From JAAYZQ01 sp034428935 (GTDB lineage Bacteria > Chloroflexota > Anaerolineae > JAAYZQ01), in NCBI GenBank assembly GCA_034428935.1, contig DAOUHB010000070.1, forward strand, positions 21,997 through 85,996: a stretch of 64,000 nucleotides of DNA, in the 5' to 3' direction. The notes under the pieces were generated by a model, which searched no databases, was not told where the DNA came from, and saw only the letters and a list, made by a program, of their open reading frames with translations. Of the stretch, positions 41,484-50,051 are shown piece after piece; within the stretch, counting starts at the first letter, position 1, and the number at the start of each line of letters is the position of its first letter. The position numbers were made by a program, and so were the translations under genes.

Positions 41484-42125
41484 TTGCGAATCTATGACGT
41501 AACGGTGCCCATCTCTGAGAGGATGCCCGTCTGGCCGGGCGACCCGCCGGTCCAGATCGAGCGCGTGTCCGAGCTATCGGGCGGCGACTCGTTCAACGTC
41601 TCGCGGCTGCACATCGGCAGCCACACGGGCACCCACGTCGACGCTCCCGCTCATTTTTTGCCACAGGGGCAGACGGTGGACCGGCTGCCCCTGGATGTCC
41701 TCGTCGGGCCGGCCATTGTGCTGGACATGGAGGACGTTCCCGGCAAGACCATCCAGGCCCTGGATCTTGCCAACCTCCATCCGCCCCGCTCCACCAGGCG
41801 TCTTTTGCTCAGGACGCGAAACTCGAACCTGTGGGCCGACCGCCAGACCGAGTTTGAGCCCGAGTACGTGCACCTGGATCCCAAGGCGGCGTCGTGGCTG
41901 GTGCAGCGGGGCATTCGCCTGGTGGGCCTGGACTATCTCTCCGTCGAAGCCTTTCAGAGCGCCACACACAACGTTCACCGTATCCTGCTGGAAGCAGGAC
42001 TGGTCGTGGTCGAGGGGCTGGACCTCAGCAACGTTCCGGCAGGTCCGTGCCAACTGGTATGTCTCCCGCTCAAGATCGAGGGTGGCGACGGTGCCCCGGC
42101 CAGGGTCCTCGTCATCCGGGACTGA
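41484..42125 (+). CDS. cyclase-family hydrolase (kynurenine formamidase-like)
   Basis: A 213-residue protein. The start is TTG 41484, about 3 nt after GAGGGGGAGA; the ATG at 41442 lies in the -10 box. The metal motif SHTGTHVDAPAHFL (HxGTHxDxPxHF) is that of the PF04199 cyclase/KynB family, which binds metal and hydrolyses amide or lactam bonds; GLDYLSVE with a following AThxVH fits the second motif. Bacterial members include N-formylkynurenine formamidase and isatin hydrolase. The CBM48 gene is 32 nt downstream, but no tryptophan-catabolism genes are near, so the substrate is open. Confidence 0.86.
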   Translation: MRIYDVTVPISERMPVWPGDPPVQIERVSELSGGDSFNVSRLHIGSHTGTHVDAPAHFLPQGQTVDRLPLDVLVGPAIVLDMEDVPGKTIQALDLANLHPPRSTRRLLLRTRNSNLWADRQTEFEPEYVHLDPKAASWLVQRGIRLVGLDYLSVEAFQSATHNVHRILLEAGLVVVEGLDLSNVPAGPCQLVCLPLKIEGGDGAPARVLVIRD

Positions 42126-42157
42126 GCGAACGACTAGAGGCTGTCGAGGCAAAGAGA

Positions 42158-42490
42158 ATGATCGAGAAGGACTCCGCGGGCAAGTCGAATCGGGTGCGAG
42201 TCACCTTTGTGTTGCCTTCTAATCTGTGGGCCGAGCGTGTCAACCTGGTCGGCGAGTTCAACGATTGGGACACCATGGCCACGCCCATGAGCCGTAACCG
42301 CACGGATGCGAACTGGCGCGTGACCGTCGAGCTGGAAGGAGGGCGGCGGTACAAGTTTCGCTACCTGGTCGATGGCAAGGAGTGGCTCAACGACTGGCAC
42401 GCGGACGATCACGTCGAGAATCCCTACGGCTCGTACGACTCGGTGCTCGATCTGCGAAACGTAGAACAACCCAAAAGCCCAGACGAGTAG
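42158..42490 (+). CDS. standalone CBM48 (glycogen-binding/isoamylase N-terminal type) protein
   Basis: A 110-residue protein, start ATG 42158. It is nearly all one immunoglobulin-like domain with RVTFVLPSNLWAERVNLVGE, the family pattern VNLVGEFNDWD and YKFRYLVDGKEWLNDW; the tryptophans are typical of carbohydrate binding. In glycogen branching and debranching enzymes and AMPK-beta, this domain contacts glycogen, but here it has no catalytic partner. It may tether another protein to glycogen or starch, or sense polysaccharide. It shares the cyclase-family promoter. No signal peptide, so it is cytosolic. Confidence 0.85.
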   Translation: MIEKDSAGKSNRVRVTFVLPSNLWAERVNLVGEFNDWDTMATPMSRNRTDANWRVTVELEGGRRYKFRYLVDGKEWLNDWHADDHVENPYGSYDSVLDLRNVEQPKSPDE

Positions 42491-42586
42491 CTGTTCAGGA
42501 CTGCTCGCGATCCGGTCTCTGGCACGGGAGACCTTGGGTGCCGTGCGCCCTGAAACCAGCGGGCCCGCCTGCCCCTCAGGTCCCAG

Positions 42587-42645
42587 ATATAGTGTTTTGA
42601 GGAAAATAAAGCCCCATATTTAGTGTTTTTGGTCCAAAATAAGCC
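42587..42645. repeat. imperfect direct repeat in the AT-rich region before the LysM gene
   Basis: Two copies (42587-42613 and 42616-42645) share TAGTGTTTT and AAAATAA followed by GCC. They sit just upstream of the -35 box, so they could be activator or repressor sites. The AT content is far above the rest of the window. Confidence 0.65.
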
Positions 42646-42655
42646 TTCTGGGGTA

Positions 42656-42684
42656 TTGCCATAACAAGAGAAGTGGTGTATAAT
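42656..42684 (+). promoter_or_regulatory. promoter of the LysM/PA14 gene
   Basis: TTGCCA (42656-42661), 17-nt spacer, consensus TATAAT (42679-42684). Confidence 0.8.
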
Positions 42685-42746
42685 ATCTAAGGCAAGAGGT
42701 ACCTTGCTGGCAATTCGCCCTTGCTCACGAAAGGAGTGGTTTGTAA

Positions 42747-43958
42747 ATGAAGACCCGTCTGCTCTCGGTGTTCCTGCTCATCGTCGTCCTGCTAGGTACT
42801 TTTGCCGTACCTGCCCAGGGCGACTCGTGCAAAGACGTTTACCACGTGGTCAAACCTGGTCAGAACCTGACGCGAATCGCTGCCTCCTATGGCGTCAGTG
42901 TGCAAGCCATCATCAAGGCCAACAACCTCTGGAACCCCAACGTGATCTATGCGGGACAGGTTCTCAGGATTCCCGTTCCTTGCGCCCCTCCGCCGCCAAC
43001 ACCATCGGGCTGCACGGCGATCCACGTGGTCAAGCGAGGCGAGTATCTCAAGGTCATAGCCACCCGCTACGGCACGACGGTCAACGTACTGGTGCAGCTC
43101 AACGGCATCAAGAATCCGAACCTCATTTACCCCGGCCAGCGCCTTAAGGTGCCCGTCCGCTGCCCGAGCCCGAAGCCCACGCCAGCCCCTACACCCGGCA
43201 CAGGGACGGGGCCATGGACAGGGCAGTACTGGGCCAACCGTTTTCTGAGCGGCAGCCCAAAGTTCACGAGAAACGCCAACCTGGTGGACTTTAAGTGGGG
43301 TACTGCGGGTCCGGGTGGGGGCATTGCCGGCACCAACTTCTCGGTGCGCTGGAATCGCACCCGCCACTTTGACGCGGGCCGCTACCGCTTCCACGTCGTC
43401 GTCGACGATGGTGTCCGCGTCTGGCTGGACAACGTCCTCATCATTGACCAGTGGCACGACACGGCGCCCAGGGAGTACATTGCCGACAGCCAGCTCAGCG
43501 CCGGCACCCACAGCCTGCAGATCGACTACTACCAGAACCAGGGTGCAGCCCAGATCAAGTTCTGGGTGGACCGCATAGACGGCGTGGCTGCCTGGAAGGC
43601 GGACTTTCACAACAACCCGCGGCTGGACGATTTTCCGGCCGTTACGCAGCACTATGATAGCCTCCAGTTCGATTGGGGGCTGAAGGCTCCCGTGTCAGGC
43701 ATCACGGCGGATTATTTCTCCGCTCGCTTCACGGGCGAGTTCCACTTCGTGGGCGGCAAGTACCGCTTCACGGCGACGGCGGATGACGGCATCCGCGTCT
43801 ACGTCGACGATACGCCCATCATCGACCAGTGGCACGCCACCTCGGTGCGCACCTACACCGCCGATGTGGACCTTTCCGAGGGCAACCACCGCATCAAGGT
43901 CGAATACTTTGACCTGGAGGAGTACGCGGTGTGCAAGGTCAAGTGGGCAAAGCACTAG
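42747..43958 (+). CDS. secreted protein with two LysM and two PA14-like domains
   Basis: A 403-residue exported protein, start ATG 42747 after AAAGGAG. A signal peptide (about 1-25, ending VPAQG) precedes two LysM domains (about 31-75 and 92-136: [17 protein letters not shown] and [17 protein letters not shown]), which bind peptidoglycan or chitin-like glycans. A Pro/Thr-rich linker leads to two PA14-like beta-sandwich domains (about 155-270 and 285-400), each with a [19 protein letters not shown] or [19 protein letters not shown] motif; PA14 domains often bind sugars. The protein probably sits in the cell wall and binds external glycans. It has its own strong promoter and a terminator. Confidence 0.9.
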   Translation: MKTRLLSVFLLIVVLLGTFAVPAQGDSCKDVYHVVKPGQNLTRIAASYGVSVQAIIKANNLWNPNVIYAGQVLRIPVPCAPPPPTPSGCTAIHVVKRGEYLKVIATRYGTTVNVLVQLNGIKNPNLIYPGQRLKVPVRCPSPKPTPAPTPGTGTGPWTGQYWANRFLSGSPKFTRNANLVDFKWGTAGPGGGIAGTNFSVRWNRTRHFDAGRYRFHVVVDDGVRVWLDNVLIIDQWHDTAPREYIADSQLSAGTHSLQIDYYQNQGAAQIKFWVDRIDGVAAWKADFHNNPRLDDFPAVTQHYDSLQFDWGLKAPVSGITADYFSARFTGEFHFVGGKYRFTATADDGIRVYVDDTPIIDQWHATSVRTYTADVDLSEGNHRIKVEYFDLEEYAVCKVKWAKH

Positions 43959-43972
43959 CCGAACGGTCATAA

Positions 43973-44034
43973 CGCCCGGGTGTGACGCGCCTTTCCCGAC
44001 AAAAGAGCGCGTCGCACCTGGGCGTACACTTTTT
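43973..44034 (+). terminator. terminator of the LysM/PA14 gene
   Basis: Eighteen-base arms 43973-43990 and 44007-44024, complementary except for two G-T type mismatches, followed after TACAC by TTTTT. Confidence 0.85.
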
Positions 44035-44054
44035 GGGGCAAGGAGGAAACCCAG

Positions 44055-44702
44055 ATGCTAGTTCGGGACCGAATGTCAAAGCATCCCCTGACCATCTCTC
44101 AAGAGGAGACGATCCTGCGGGCGCATAGCTATATGGAAGAGCAGAAGGTGCGCCATCTGCCGGTGGTGGACAGGAGCGGAAAGATGGTTGGTGTGGTGAC
44201 CGAGGACGATCTACTCAAGGCCGAGCCTTCGGGTGTGACGCTTCTGAGCGTGTGGGAACTTCACGCGCTGATGGACAAGATCAGGGTCAAGGACGTGATG
44301 ATCCAGGAAGTCATCACCACCACCGAGAGCACACCCATCGAAGAGGCCGCCCACCTCATGCTGGAACACAAGATCGGCTGCCTGCCCGTCATGCGCGAGG
44401 ATCGGCTGGTGGGCATCATCACCGAGAGCGACATCTTTCGCACCTTCATGGAGCTCTTTTCCGCCCGGCAGAAGGGCATTCGCATCAGCCTGGAGATCCC
44501 CGACAAGGAGGGCCAGTTGGCCGCCGTGGCCCAGGCCATCGCCAACCAGGGCGGCTACATCGCCGCCTGCGGCACCTTCATGTCGGAAGATCCGACCAAG
44601 TGGGGCCTGGTGCTCAAGGTGCGCAACGTGGAGCGCGACAGCCTGCTGGAATCGCTGAACGCCATCGAAGGCCAGCGTTTGCTGGACGTGCGCGAGGTGT
44701 AG
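44055..44702 (+). CDS. CBS-domain pair plus C-terminal ACT-like domain protein (AcuB-like)
   Basis: A 215-residue protein, start ATG 44055 after AAGGAGGAAAC. Two CBS motifs (1-60: MVGVVTEDDLL; 80-135: VGIITESDIFRTF) form a Bateman module that binds adenine nucleotides or NAD. An ACT-like region of about 70 residues follows (IRISLEIPDKEGQL). The same architecture occurs in AcuB-type proteins associated with acetoin catabolism, but no acetoin genes are here. It is preceded by the terminator of the LysM gene and followed by its own, so it is monocistronic. Regulatory role likely, target unknown. Confidence 0.88.
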   Translation: MLVRDRMSKHPLTISQEETILRAHSYMEEQKVRHLPVVDRSGKMVGVVTEDDLLKAEPSGVTLLSVWELHALMDKIRVKDVMIQEVITTTESTPIEEAAHLMLEHKIGCLPVMREDRLVGIITESDIFRTFMELFSARQKGIRISLEIPDKEGQLAAVAQAIANQGGYIAACGTFMSEDPTKWGLVLKVRNVERDSLLESLNAIEGQRLLDVREV

Positions 44703-44735
44703 CTCCCCTTTACAGGCGAGATCTGGTCAAGAACG

Positions 44736-44775
44736 CTCTGCCAGGCCACCGTGGACCTGGCAGAGTTTTCTATTT
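44736..44775 (+). terminator. terminator of the CBS-ACT gene
   Basis: CTCTGCCAGG (44736-44745) and CCTGGCAGAG (44756-44765), ten-base perfect arms, followed by TTTTCTATTT. Confidence 0.88.
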
Positions 44776-45687
44776 CCAGTGGAAAGTGCGCTCTTCGCTC
44801 CAGGCGCTGATGGGCAGGTACGTGTCGGTGCCGTCGTCGGCCGTGCGCTTGCGCACCAGGCGTACGCTCCAGGTATAAATCCGCTCCGACTCCTGATCCG
44901 CCTTGCCATAGAGCATCTTGCTTACGAACCAGGATGGCCGCTGCACGTACACCGGCGCCGAGACCGTGGCGCCCCCGGAGACATAGCGGATCATCACTTC
45001 AAAGTACTCGTCGGAGACCAGGGTGTGGCTGCTGCGCCAGGTGAGCTCGATGCTCGTATCCTCGCCCTCATATACAACCCCGGTCTCGGGTATCAGGAGC
45101 TCGGGAGCGGCCAGGGCCGGCGCCGGCGTGGCGGTGGGCGGCTCGCTGGTCGGCGTCCCTGGCGTCACCGGCGTCCAGGTCGGCCAGGCCCGGGTCGGGG
45201 TCGGCGTGATGGTGGGGGTTGGCGTGGCGGTGGGCGTGTGGGTCGGCGTCGGGGTCAGGGTGGGCGACGGTGTGATGGTTGGTGTGGGCGTGGAGGTCGG
45301 TGTGTTGGTTGGCGTCGGGGTGATGGAGGGCGTCAGGGATGGTGTCAGGGTGGGCACGTGTACCAACACCGGCATGTCCGCGGCCACTGCCTGCACGGTG
45401 CTGACGGCCAGCTCCGGCTCAAAGCTGGTGAGGCTGCGATAGAGGGAAGGGCCCACCAACAGGCCCAAGAGCAGGCCGGCCAGGACGATGCCTCCCAGCA
45501 TCATAGGCCGCAGCCAATCGCTCTGAAGGGTCTCACCACAAGCGGGGCACACCCGAAGGCCCTGGCGTGCCAGGGAGCCACAATGACGGCAGCGGACCAG
45601 GCTTCGCCTGTGCTGCGGCTTTCCGCAGTGAGGGCAGACCACCTGCCCTTCGACAAGCTCCGTGCCACACCGACTACATTTCTTCAA
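44770..45687 (-). CDS. zinc-ribbon membrane-anchored protein with Thr-Pro-rich stalk
   Basis: A 305-residue protein, start ATG 45687. Two zinc ribbons ([18 protein letters not shown] and [18 protein letters not shown]) lie in the cytoplasm, followed by one transmembrane helix (about 61-80). A long low-complexity stalk of PTxT and TPTP repeats (about 110-190) follows; it was formed by expanding short repeats. A C-terminal beta-rich domain of about 110 residues ends the chain ([20 protein letters not shown]). The topology is inside zinc ribbon, outside domain. I recognise no catalytic motif. Its end overlaps the terminator of the convergent CBS gene. Confidence 0.8.
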   Translation of the reverse strand: MKKCSRCGTELVEGQVVCPHCGKPQHRRSLVRCRHCGSLARQGLRVCPACGETLQSDWLRPMMLGGIVLAGLLLGLLVGPSLYRSLTSFEPELAVSTVQAVAADMPVLVHVPTLTPSLTPSITPTPTNTPTSTPTPTITPSPTLTPTPTHTPTATPTPTITPTPTRAWPTWTPVTPGTPTSEPPTATPAPALAAPELLIPETGVVYEGEDTSIELTWRSSHTLVSDEYFEVMIRYVSGGATVSAPVYVQRPSWFVSKMLYGKADQESERIYTWSVRLVRKRTADDGTDTYLPISAWSEERTFHWK

Positions 45688-45730
45688 CGGACTTCCTCGT
45701 CGTCAGGTCTATGGGTATTGCTCTCGCGCC

Positions 45731-45756
45731 CGTCCGCCTGGGCCAGCAGGCGGACG
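45731..45756. repeat. inverted repeat between rseP and the zinc-ribbon gene
   Basis: CGTCCGCCTG (45731-45740) and its complement (45747-45756), ten-base arms, loop GGCCAG. No T-tract follows on either strand, so it is not a clear terminator. Confidence 0.7.
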
Positions 45757-45794
45757 GACCCGGGAGCGCCGGCTAAGCGTCGTTCTGTATCTGG

Positions 45795-47072
45795 TTAGAA
45801 GAAACTACCCCAATCCACGCTGGGCACGGGGTTGATCACGTCTTGCCACGTAATGAATAGCATCAAGGCCACCAGCAGGATCATGCCGATGAGATGAACG
45901 AGCCCCTCTTTGGAAGGATCGACTCGCTTGCCGCGAATTGCCTCTACGAAGACGAACAGGATGCGGCCGCCATCCAGGGCGGGCAGGGGCAGCAGGTTCG
46001 TAACGGCCAGGGCCACGCTCAGGCTGCCCATCAATTGCATGACGGGGAACCACCAGCCGGTGTCGATAGAGTACTGGACGGCGTCGCCCACCAATTGGCC
46101 GACACCCACCGGCCCCACGGGACGCGCCATCTCGGCGGGGATGAGCCCCTGGATGAGCTGCACCGGGACGGTAAAGATAAATCCGGTGAGCGTTACCGTT
46201 TGCCTCGCGCCCATCCACAGCGCTTCGTACCAGGGATAGCTCTTGATGGTCGTGCGTGGGCTGAGCCCGATGCCGATGGGTCCCTCTTCCGGCGGCGGCT
46301 CGGCCCGCGGGACGACCTGCACTTGCAGCACTTCCCCGTCGCGCTCCACGGCCAGCATCACCGGCTCGCCAAGGTGCTCGTTGGTGTACCGCTGCAGGCT
46401 CGTGATGTTGAGGATCTCGGTGTCGCCGGCACGGACGATGACGTCACCCGCTTGCAGTCCGGCCTCCTCGGCAGGCGAGCCAGGGGCCACCATGCTAATC
46501 ATGGCATTCTCGGGATCGGCCACGGCCGGGGCGCCCACGGCAAAGGCGAGGGCGAAAAAGATGGCGGCAGCCAGCAGGTTCATGCCGCCGCCGGCGGCCA
46601 GGACCAGGATGCGGGGCAGCTTGCCCTTGCTGGCCAGGCTCCCGGGAGAGCTGGGGTCCTCCTCGCCAAGCATCTTGGCAAAGCCGCCAAAGGGAATGGC
46701 ATTCAGCGAAAAGAGCGTGCCGGGGTCCAGCATCTCGACCCGGCCCGCCCGGCCCAGCTCGACGCCGGGCTCTACCTTCTCGATGCGGGTGAGGATGCCG
46801 CGACCCTTGCCGTCGGTGCTCGTCTCATAGGTCACCAGTGACCCCGACTCTAACTCCTCGGGCAGGCGAAAGTCGCGCGGGATGATGATCTCCTGGCCGT
46901 CAATCACCACCTTGCCCTTTGTGTGCCAGAAGGCGAGCAGCCGGGGAGGATAGCCAAAGCCAAACTCCTCGACCACCACGCCAAAGCGCTTCGCGACCAG
47001 GTAATGTCCCAATTCGTGGACAAAGACCAGGATGCTGAGCGCGATGAGAAGCGAAACGATAATCAACAGCAT
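45795..47072 (-). CDS. rseP: site-2 protease, RseP-like zinc metallopeptidase
   Basis: A 425-residue integral membrane protease, start ATG 47072, 17 nt after the IscU-IscX stop. The zinc motif HELGH is at 19-23 in the first membrane helix; the second metal motif NLLPLPALDGGRI is near residue 355. A PDZ domain (about 195-270) contains MVAPGSPAEEAGLQAGD. RseP-type enzymes cut membrane-spanning anti-sigma factors or signal-peptide remnants. A large insertion between the first membrane helix and the PDZ region (residues 45-130) is longer than in E. coli RseP. It is last in the minus-strand run that starts with rplY/ubiX. No anti-sigma gene is nearby. Confidence 0.92.
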   Translation of the reverse strand: MLLIIVSLLIALSILVFVHELGHYLVAKRFGVVVEEFGFGYPPRLLAFWHTKGKVVIDGQEIIIPRDFRLPEELESGSLVTYETSTDGKGRGILTRIEKVEPGVELGRAGRVEMLDPGTLFSLNAIPFGGFAKMLGEEDPSSPGSLASKGKLPRILVLAAGGGMNLLAAAIFFALAFAVGAPAVADPENAMISMVAPGSPAEEAGLQAGDVIVRAGDTEILNITSLQRYTNEHLGEPVMLAVERDGEVLQVQVVPRAEPPPEEGPIGIGLSPRTTIKSYPWYEALWMGARQTVTLTGFIFTVPVQLIQGLIPAEMARPVGPVGVGQLVGDAVQYSIDTGWWFPVMQLMGSLSVALAVTNLLPLPALDGGRILFVFVEAIRGKRVDPSKEGLVHLIGMILLVALMLFITWQDVINPVPSVDWGSFF

Positions 47073-47089
47073 ATTGGCTTAACCTTTTT

Positions 47090-47731
47090 CTAGCCTGAGC
47101 GCACTTCGTGCCAGGCCATCTGAATCTTTTCCAACTGCTCCTCGCCGGCGGCCTCTGGATCGTCATCAAACCCGGGCAACTGGAGGATCATCTTGAACAG
47201 CTTGGTCATGGTCAAATCCAGGGGCTCGACGTCGGGATAGGCAGTGTTTAGCACCCGCACCATCCGGCCAAAGTCGGACCAGTGTAGAGGGTTCTTGGTT
47301 TCGGGTGTCTCCACGGGCTTGACCACGTCCTCGGCCAGCAGCTCGGCGGCCCTGTCCAGGTGGCCCTGGCGCCGGTAGTAGTCGGCCAGGGTCGCCCGCA
47401 GGGCCTCGGCGGCCAGCACGGAGCAGTGCATCTTGACGGGGGGGAGGCCGTCGAGGGCCTCGGCGATGGCGCGATTGGTAATCTCTAGCGCCTCGTCGAT
47501 GCTCTTGCCCTTGATCATCTCGGTCGCCATAGAGCTGGTGGCAATGGCGGCCCCACACCCAAACGTACGGAACTTGACGTCCGAGATGACGTCCTCCTCG
47601 ATCTTGACGGACATTTCCATCAAGTCACCACAGACCGGGTTCCCAGTCCGCCCTACGCCGTCGGCGTCCTCGATGACGCCAACGTTGCGTGGGTTCATAA
47701 AATGGTCCATGACCGCATCACTATACTGCAT
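47090..47731 (-). CDS. iscU: IscU-type Fe-S scaffold fused to an IscX-like domain
   Basis: A 213-residue protein. The start is ATG 47731, preceded by GGGAGGAAC; upstream frame is the shadow of the MvaD-family gene. Residues 1-125 are the IscU/NifU-N scaffold with the three cluster Cys residues, Cys34 (GNPVCGD, with Asp36), Cys59 (FGCGAA) and Cys103 (MHCSVLA, with His102). After a linker, residues 148-210 match IscX (YfhJ): WSDFGRMVRVLNTAYPD and GFDDDPEA. In E. coli IscX is a separate small protein that regulates the IscS desulfurase; fusion to the scaffold is unusual. The gene sits 20 nt after the MvaD-family gene and could supply clusters for the Fe-S dehydratase. Confidence 0.9.
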   Translation of the reverse strand: MQYSDAVMDHFMNPRNVGVIEDADGVGRTGNPVCGDLMEMSVKIEEDVISDVKFRTFGCGAAIATSSMATEMIKGKSIDEALEITNRAIAEALDGLPPVKMHCSVLAAEALRATLADYYRRQGHLDRAAELLAEDVVKPVETPETKNPLHWSDFGRMVRVLNTAYPDVEPLDLTMTKLFKMILQLPGFDDDPEAAGEEQLEKIQMAWHEVRSG

Positions 47732-47751
47732 CCAGTTCCTCCCGCGATCGC

Positions 47752-48729
47752 TTAGAACAGATAATGGTCTACCAGCCGCACGCCTTGCCCCGGCCCACTG
47801 ACGACGACCTCCGGCACGCCCAGCCGGCGGAGCCTCCCTTCCACCTCGGCGGCCGTGGCTGCCAGGCAAAGGCAGTGGACATTGGGACCTGCGTCCATTG
47901 TAAAATACACGTCCAACCCCTCGCGCCGCCAGTCCGGCACGGCCTTGAGCACCGCCAGGGTGCCCCCCTCCCAATAGAGGAGGGGCGGCTGCGAAGTCAG
48001 CATCACGCCATGCATGGCCAGCGCGTCGGCCTCGGCAGCGGGCCCCAGCAGATCCAGGTTCCGCTGGCGAATGCCCCGGCCCGCGTCGGCCAGCCAGCCC
48101 GGCACCGCTGCGAGGCGGGCCGCATAGAACGGGCTGCCGGGCGCCAGGCTGTGGCCGTCGTGGGAGCCGACGGGCTTGTGCTCGCGGCTGACGATGGCCA
48201 CCACGTCGGTCAGGTTCCAGTGCTCGGCGGGTGCCACCTGCCGGGCATAGGACGTCTCGTCGTCCTCTCCCTCCCACAGGCAAAAGCCGGCGGGCACCGA
48301 ACGGCACGCCGAGCCCGAGCCCAGGCGGGCCAACTGCGACAGCGCGGCCTCGTCCAGCCACAGACCCGCTGCCCGGGTGGCGGCCAGCGAAAGGGCCGCA
48401 AACGCCGACGCCGAAGACGCCAGCCCCGTGCCGGCCGGGAAATCGTTCCGGCTGGCAACCCACGCCTTGTGGTCAATGCCGGCCAGGGCGCGAACCCGGT
48501 CCAGGTGAGCCAGAACCCGCGCCAGCGCCGGGCCGGCCAGCGGCCGGTCGTCCACGGTCACCAGGTCAGCTGGCAGATCCCGCCGGAACTCGACCGTGGT
48601 GACCGTCGTCAGTGCTGCCAGGTTCATAGAAAGCGAGGGGTTGGCCGGGAGATTCAGTTCCTCATCGGTCTTGCCCCAATACTTGACAAAGGCAATGTTC
48701 GGGTTTGCGACCGCCGTCGCCTTTTCCAT
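47752..48729 (-). CDS. diphosphomevalonate decarboxylase-family enzyme, likely phosphomevalonate decarboxylase
   Basis: A 325-residue GHMP-superfamily protein. The start is ATG 48729; a TTG one codon earlier is possible. The motifs are those of MvaD: NIAFVKYWGK (11-20, with the Lys), NDFPAGTGLASSASAF (ATP loop), RLGSGSACRS and the catalytic Asp279 in FTMDAGPN. Classical MvaD decarboxylates mevalonate 5-diphosphate to IPP, but a phosphomevalonate decarboxylase from the same family makes isopentenyl phosphate in haloarchaea and Roseiflexus. The isopentenyl phosphate kinase gene 67 nt upstream favours the latter. Substrate not proven by sequence. Confidence 0.85.
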   Translation of the reverse strand: MEKATAVANPNIAFVKYWGKTDEELNLPANPSLSMNLAALTTVTTVEFRRDLPADLVTVDDRPLAGPALARVLAHLDRVRALAGIDHKAWVASRNDFPAGTGLASSASAFAALSLAATRAAGLWLDEAALSQLARLGSGSACRSVPAGFCLWEGEDDETSYARQVAPAEHWNLTDVVAIVSREHKPVGSHDGHSLAPGSPFYAARLAAVPGWLADAGRGIRQRNLDLLGPAAEADALAMHGVMLTSQPPLLYWEGGTLAVLKAVPDWRREGLDVYFTMDAGPNVHCLCLAATAAEVEGRLRRLGVPEVVVSGPGQGVRLVDHYLF

Positions 48730-48798
48730 CAACCTGTGCCGCCTCCGGCATCCACCGTTATCATATCACCTTTTCGGCCAACCGGCAAGTTAGCTGCA

Positions 48799-49671
48799 TT
48801 ACTTTCCGGCGCTCCTGCTCTCGTGGCTGCCCTTTGCGCCCCGCGAGGGCCAGGCGATGGTGGTGCCTCCAGCCTTTTCGGGGTGGAGCAGGGCGTTTTT
48901 CAGGGCCCCGGGCCGCTCGCCGGAGAGAATGAGGGCTTGCATCCCGGGCTGCCGCTGCAAGAGGGCCACCAGCTCCTCCACCTTGGCCGCCATGCCCCCG
49001 GTGACGTCGGCGGCATGGGAGCCGCCCAGCGCCTGGCGGACCGTGGGCCAGTTGTCGGGGTCGATGTGCGGCACGGGGCGCGCCGACGGATCGCGCAGGG
49101 GATCGGCCCCAAAGACGCCATCTACCTCTCCCACCAGTACCAGGCGGGCGGGCCGCAGCCCGGCGGCCAGGTAGGCCAGGATCTGCTCGGTGGAGATGAT
49201 GGTCGCGCCCTGGATCTCGTCGAGGGCCACGTCGCCGTACACCAGGGGCACCAGGTCGTGGGCCAGCGCCTCGTGGACCGGCCCGGCCTGCAGCGATAGC
49301 AGCTCGCCCGCCCGGCAGCGGGCCGAGGCCGAGGGCTGGAGCGACCAGACAGGCACCCCCGCCGCCAGGAAAATATCGGTCACCAGGCGGTTGAGGCGGG
49401 CCGCCACGGCGGCCACGTGGGCAAAGCCGTGCCAGCCCGGGGCATCCACGACGCCGCGGTGGGTGCGATACCGCAGCGCCAGCACGTGGCCAAAGGAGCC
49501 GCTGCCGTGGCCGAGGACCAGCCGCAGGCCGGGCCGCTCGGCACGGGCGGCCGCCACCTCCTCCGCCAGGCGGCGAATGATCTCGGGGCGGGGCGTTTCG
49601 GGCCGCGTCTTGTCGGTGATGACCGAACCGCCGAGCTTGACCAGGATGGGGGGCTGTTGTGGAGCTACCAA
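48799..49671 (-). CDS. isopentenyl phosphate kinase
   Basis: A 290-residue amino-acid-kinase-fold protein that phosphorylates isopentenyl phosphate with ATP to IPP, the last step of the archaeal-type and alternative mevalonate pathways. Motifs: LVKLGGSVITDK (10-21, Lys12), GHGSGSFGH with the diagnostic catalytic His62, and LVGEVDGVFGADPL in the ATP-binding part. IPK relatives without this His are acetylglutamate or aspartate kinases; its presence supports IPK. The only usable start is TTG 49671, overlapping the end of the dehydratase small-subunit gene by 7 nt, so translation is coupled. Confidence 0.92.
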   Translation of the reverse strand: MVAPQQPPILVKLGGSVITDKTRPETPRPEIIRRLAEEVAAARAERPGLRLVLGHGSGSFGHVLALRYRTHRGVVDAPGWHGFAHVAAVAARLNRLVTDIFLAAGVPVWSLQPSASARCRAGELLSLQAGPVHEALAHDLVPLVYGDVALDEIQGATIISTEQILAYLAAGLRPARLVLVGEVDGVFGADPLRDPSARPVPHIDPDNWPTVRQALGGSHAADVTGGMAAKVEELVALLQRQPGMQALILSGERPGALKNALLHPEKAGGTTIAWPSRGAKGSHESRSAGK

Positions 49672-50051
49672 TTCAACACCAGCCTCTCGCCGTCCACACG
49701 CACCCGGTCGCCGGTCTGGAGCAGGCCGATGTCAATCTCGTCCACCATGGGGATGCCGGCCATGATGGCGCCCACGGCGATGATGGCCTCGCTCCGGGCG
49801 TTGACGATGGCCGCGGGGGCCGTGCCGACCCGGGCCATCCAATAGAGGGTATACGAGCCCACGGTACTGCCCTTGCCCGTGGGAAAGACCAGGACCCGGC
49901 CGGCGACGCACTGCCCTTCCAGGGCGTGGCCTCGCTCGACGACGACGCCCGTCTCGGGGTCGATGCCGCCCAGGAAGCCGATGGGCTCGGGCGAGACCAG
50001 GGCCAGCCCTTCGGCGCTGCCCGCCTTGATAACCCTGCCCCTCAGCTCCAT
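49665..50051 (-). CDS. phosphomevalonate dehydratase, small (swivel) subunit; aconitase X family
   Basis: A 128-residue DUF126/AcnX_S protein, start ATG 50051 behind GGAGGGG, overlapping the large-subunit gene by 10 nt. It has the swivel-domain beta-barrel pattern; the conserved GKGSTVGSYTLYWM (with the catalytic-type Ser) and GIPMVDEID identify the family. In archaeal phosphomevalonate dehydratase this subunit pairs with the large subunit to convert mevalonate 5-phosphate to trans-anhydromevalonate 5-phosphate. Other aconitase X enzymes dehydrate cis-3-hydroxyproline; the UbiX, UbiD and IPK neighbours favour the isoprenoid role. The IPK gene begins at its stop. Confidence 0.9.
   Translation of the reverse strand: MELRGRVIKAGSAEGLALVSPEPIGFLGGIDPETGVVVERGHALEGQCVAGRVLVFPTGKGSTVGSYTLYWMARVGTAPAAIVNARSEAIIAVGAIMAGIPMVDEIDIGLLQTGDRVRVDGERLVLNW

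Noticed and set aside
45731..45756. Terminator after rseP
   Set aside because: The inverted repeat is good but no T-tract follows on either strand.
47732..48463. An N-terminal extension of the IscU-type protein into the MvaD-family gene
   Set aside because: The extension is antisense-like noise in another frame of the MvaD gene. The ATG at 47731 has a good Shine-Dalgarno and begins exactly at the IscU domain.
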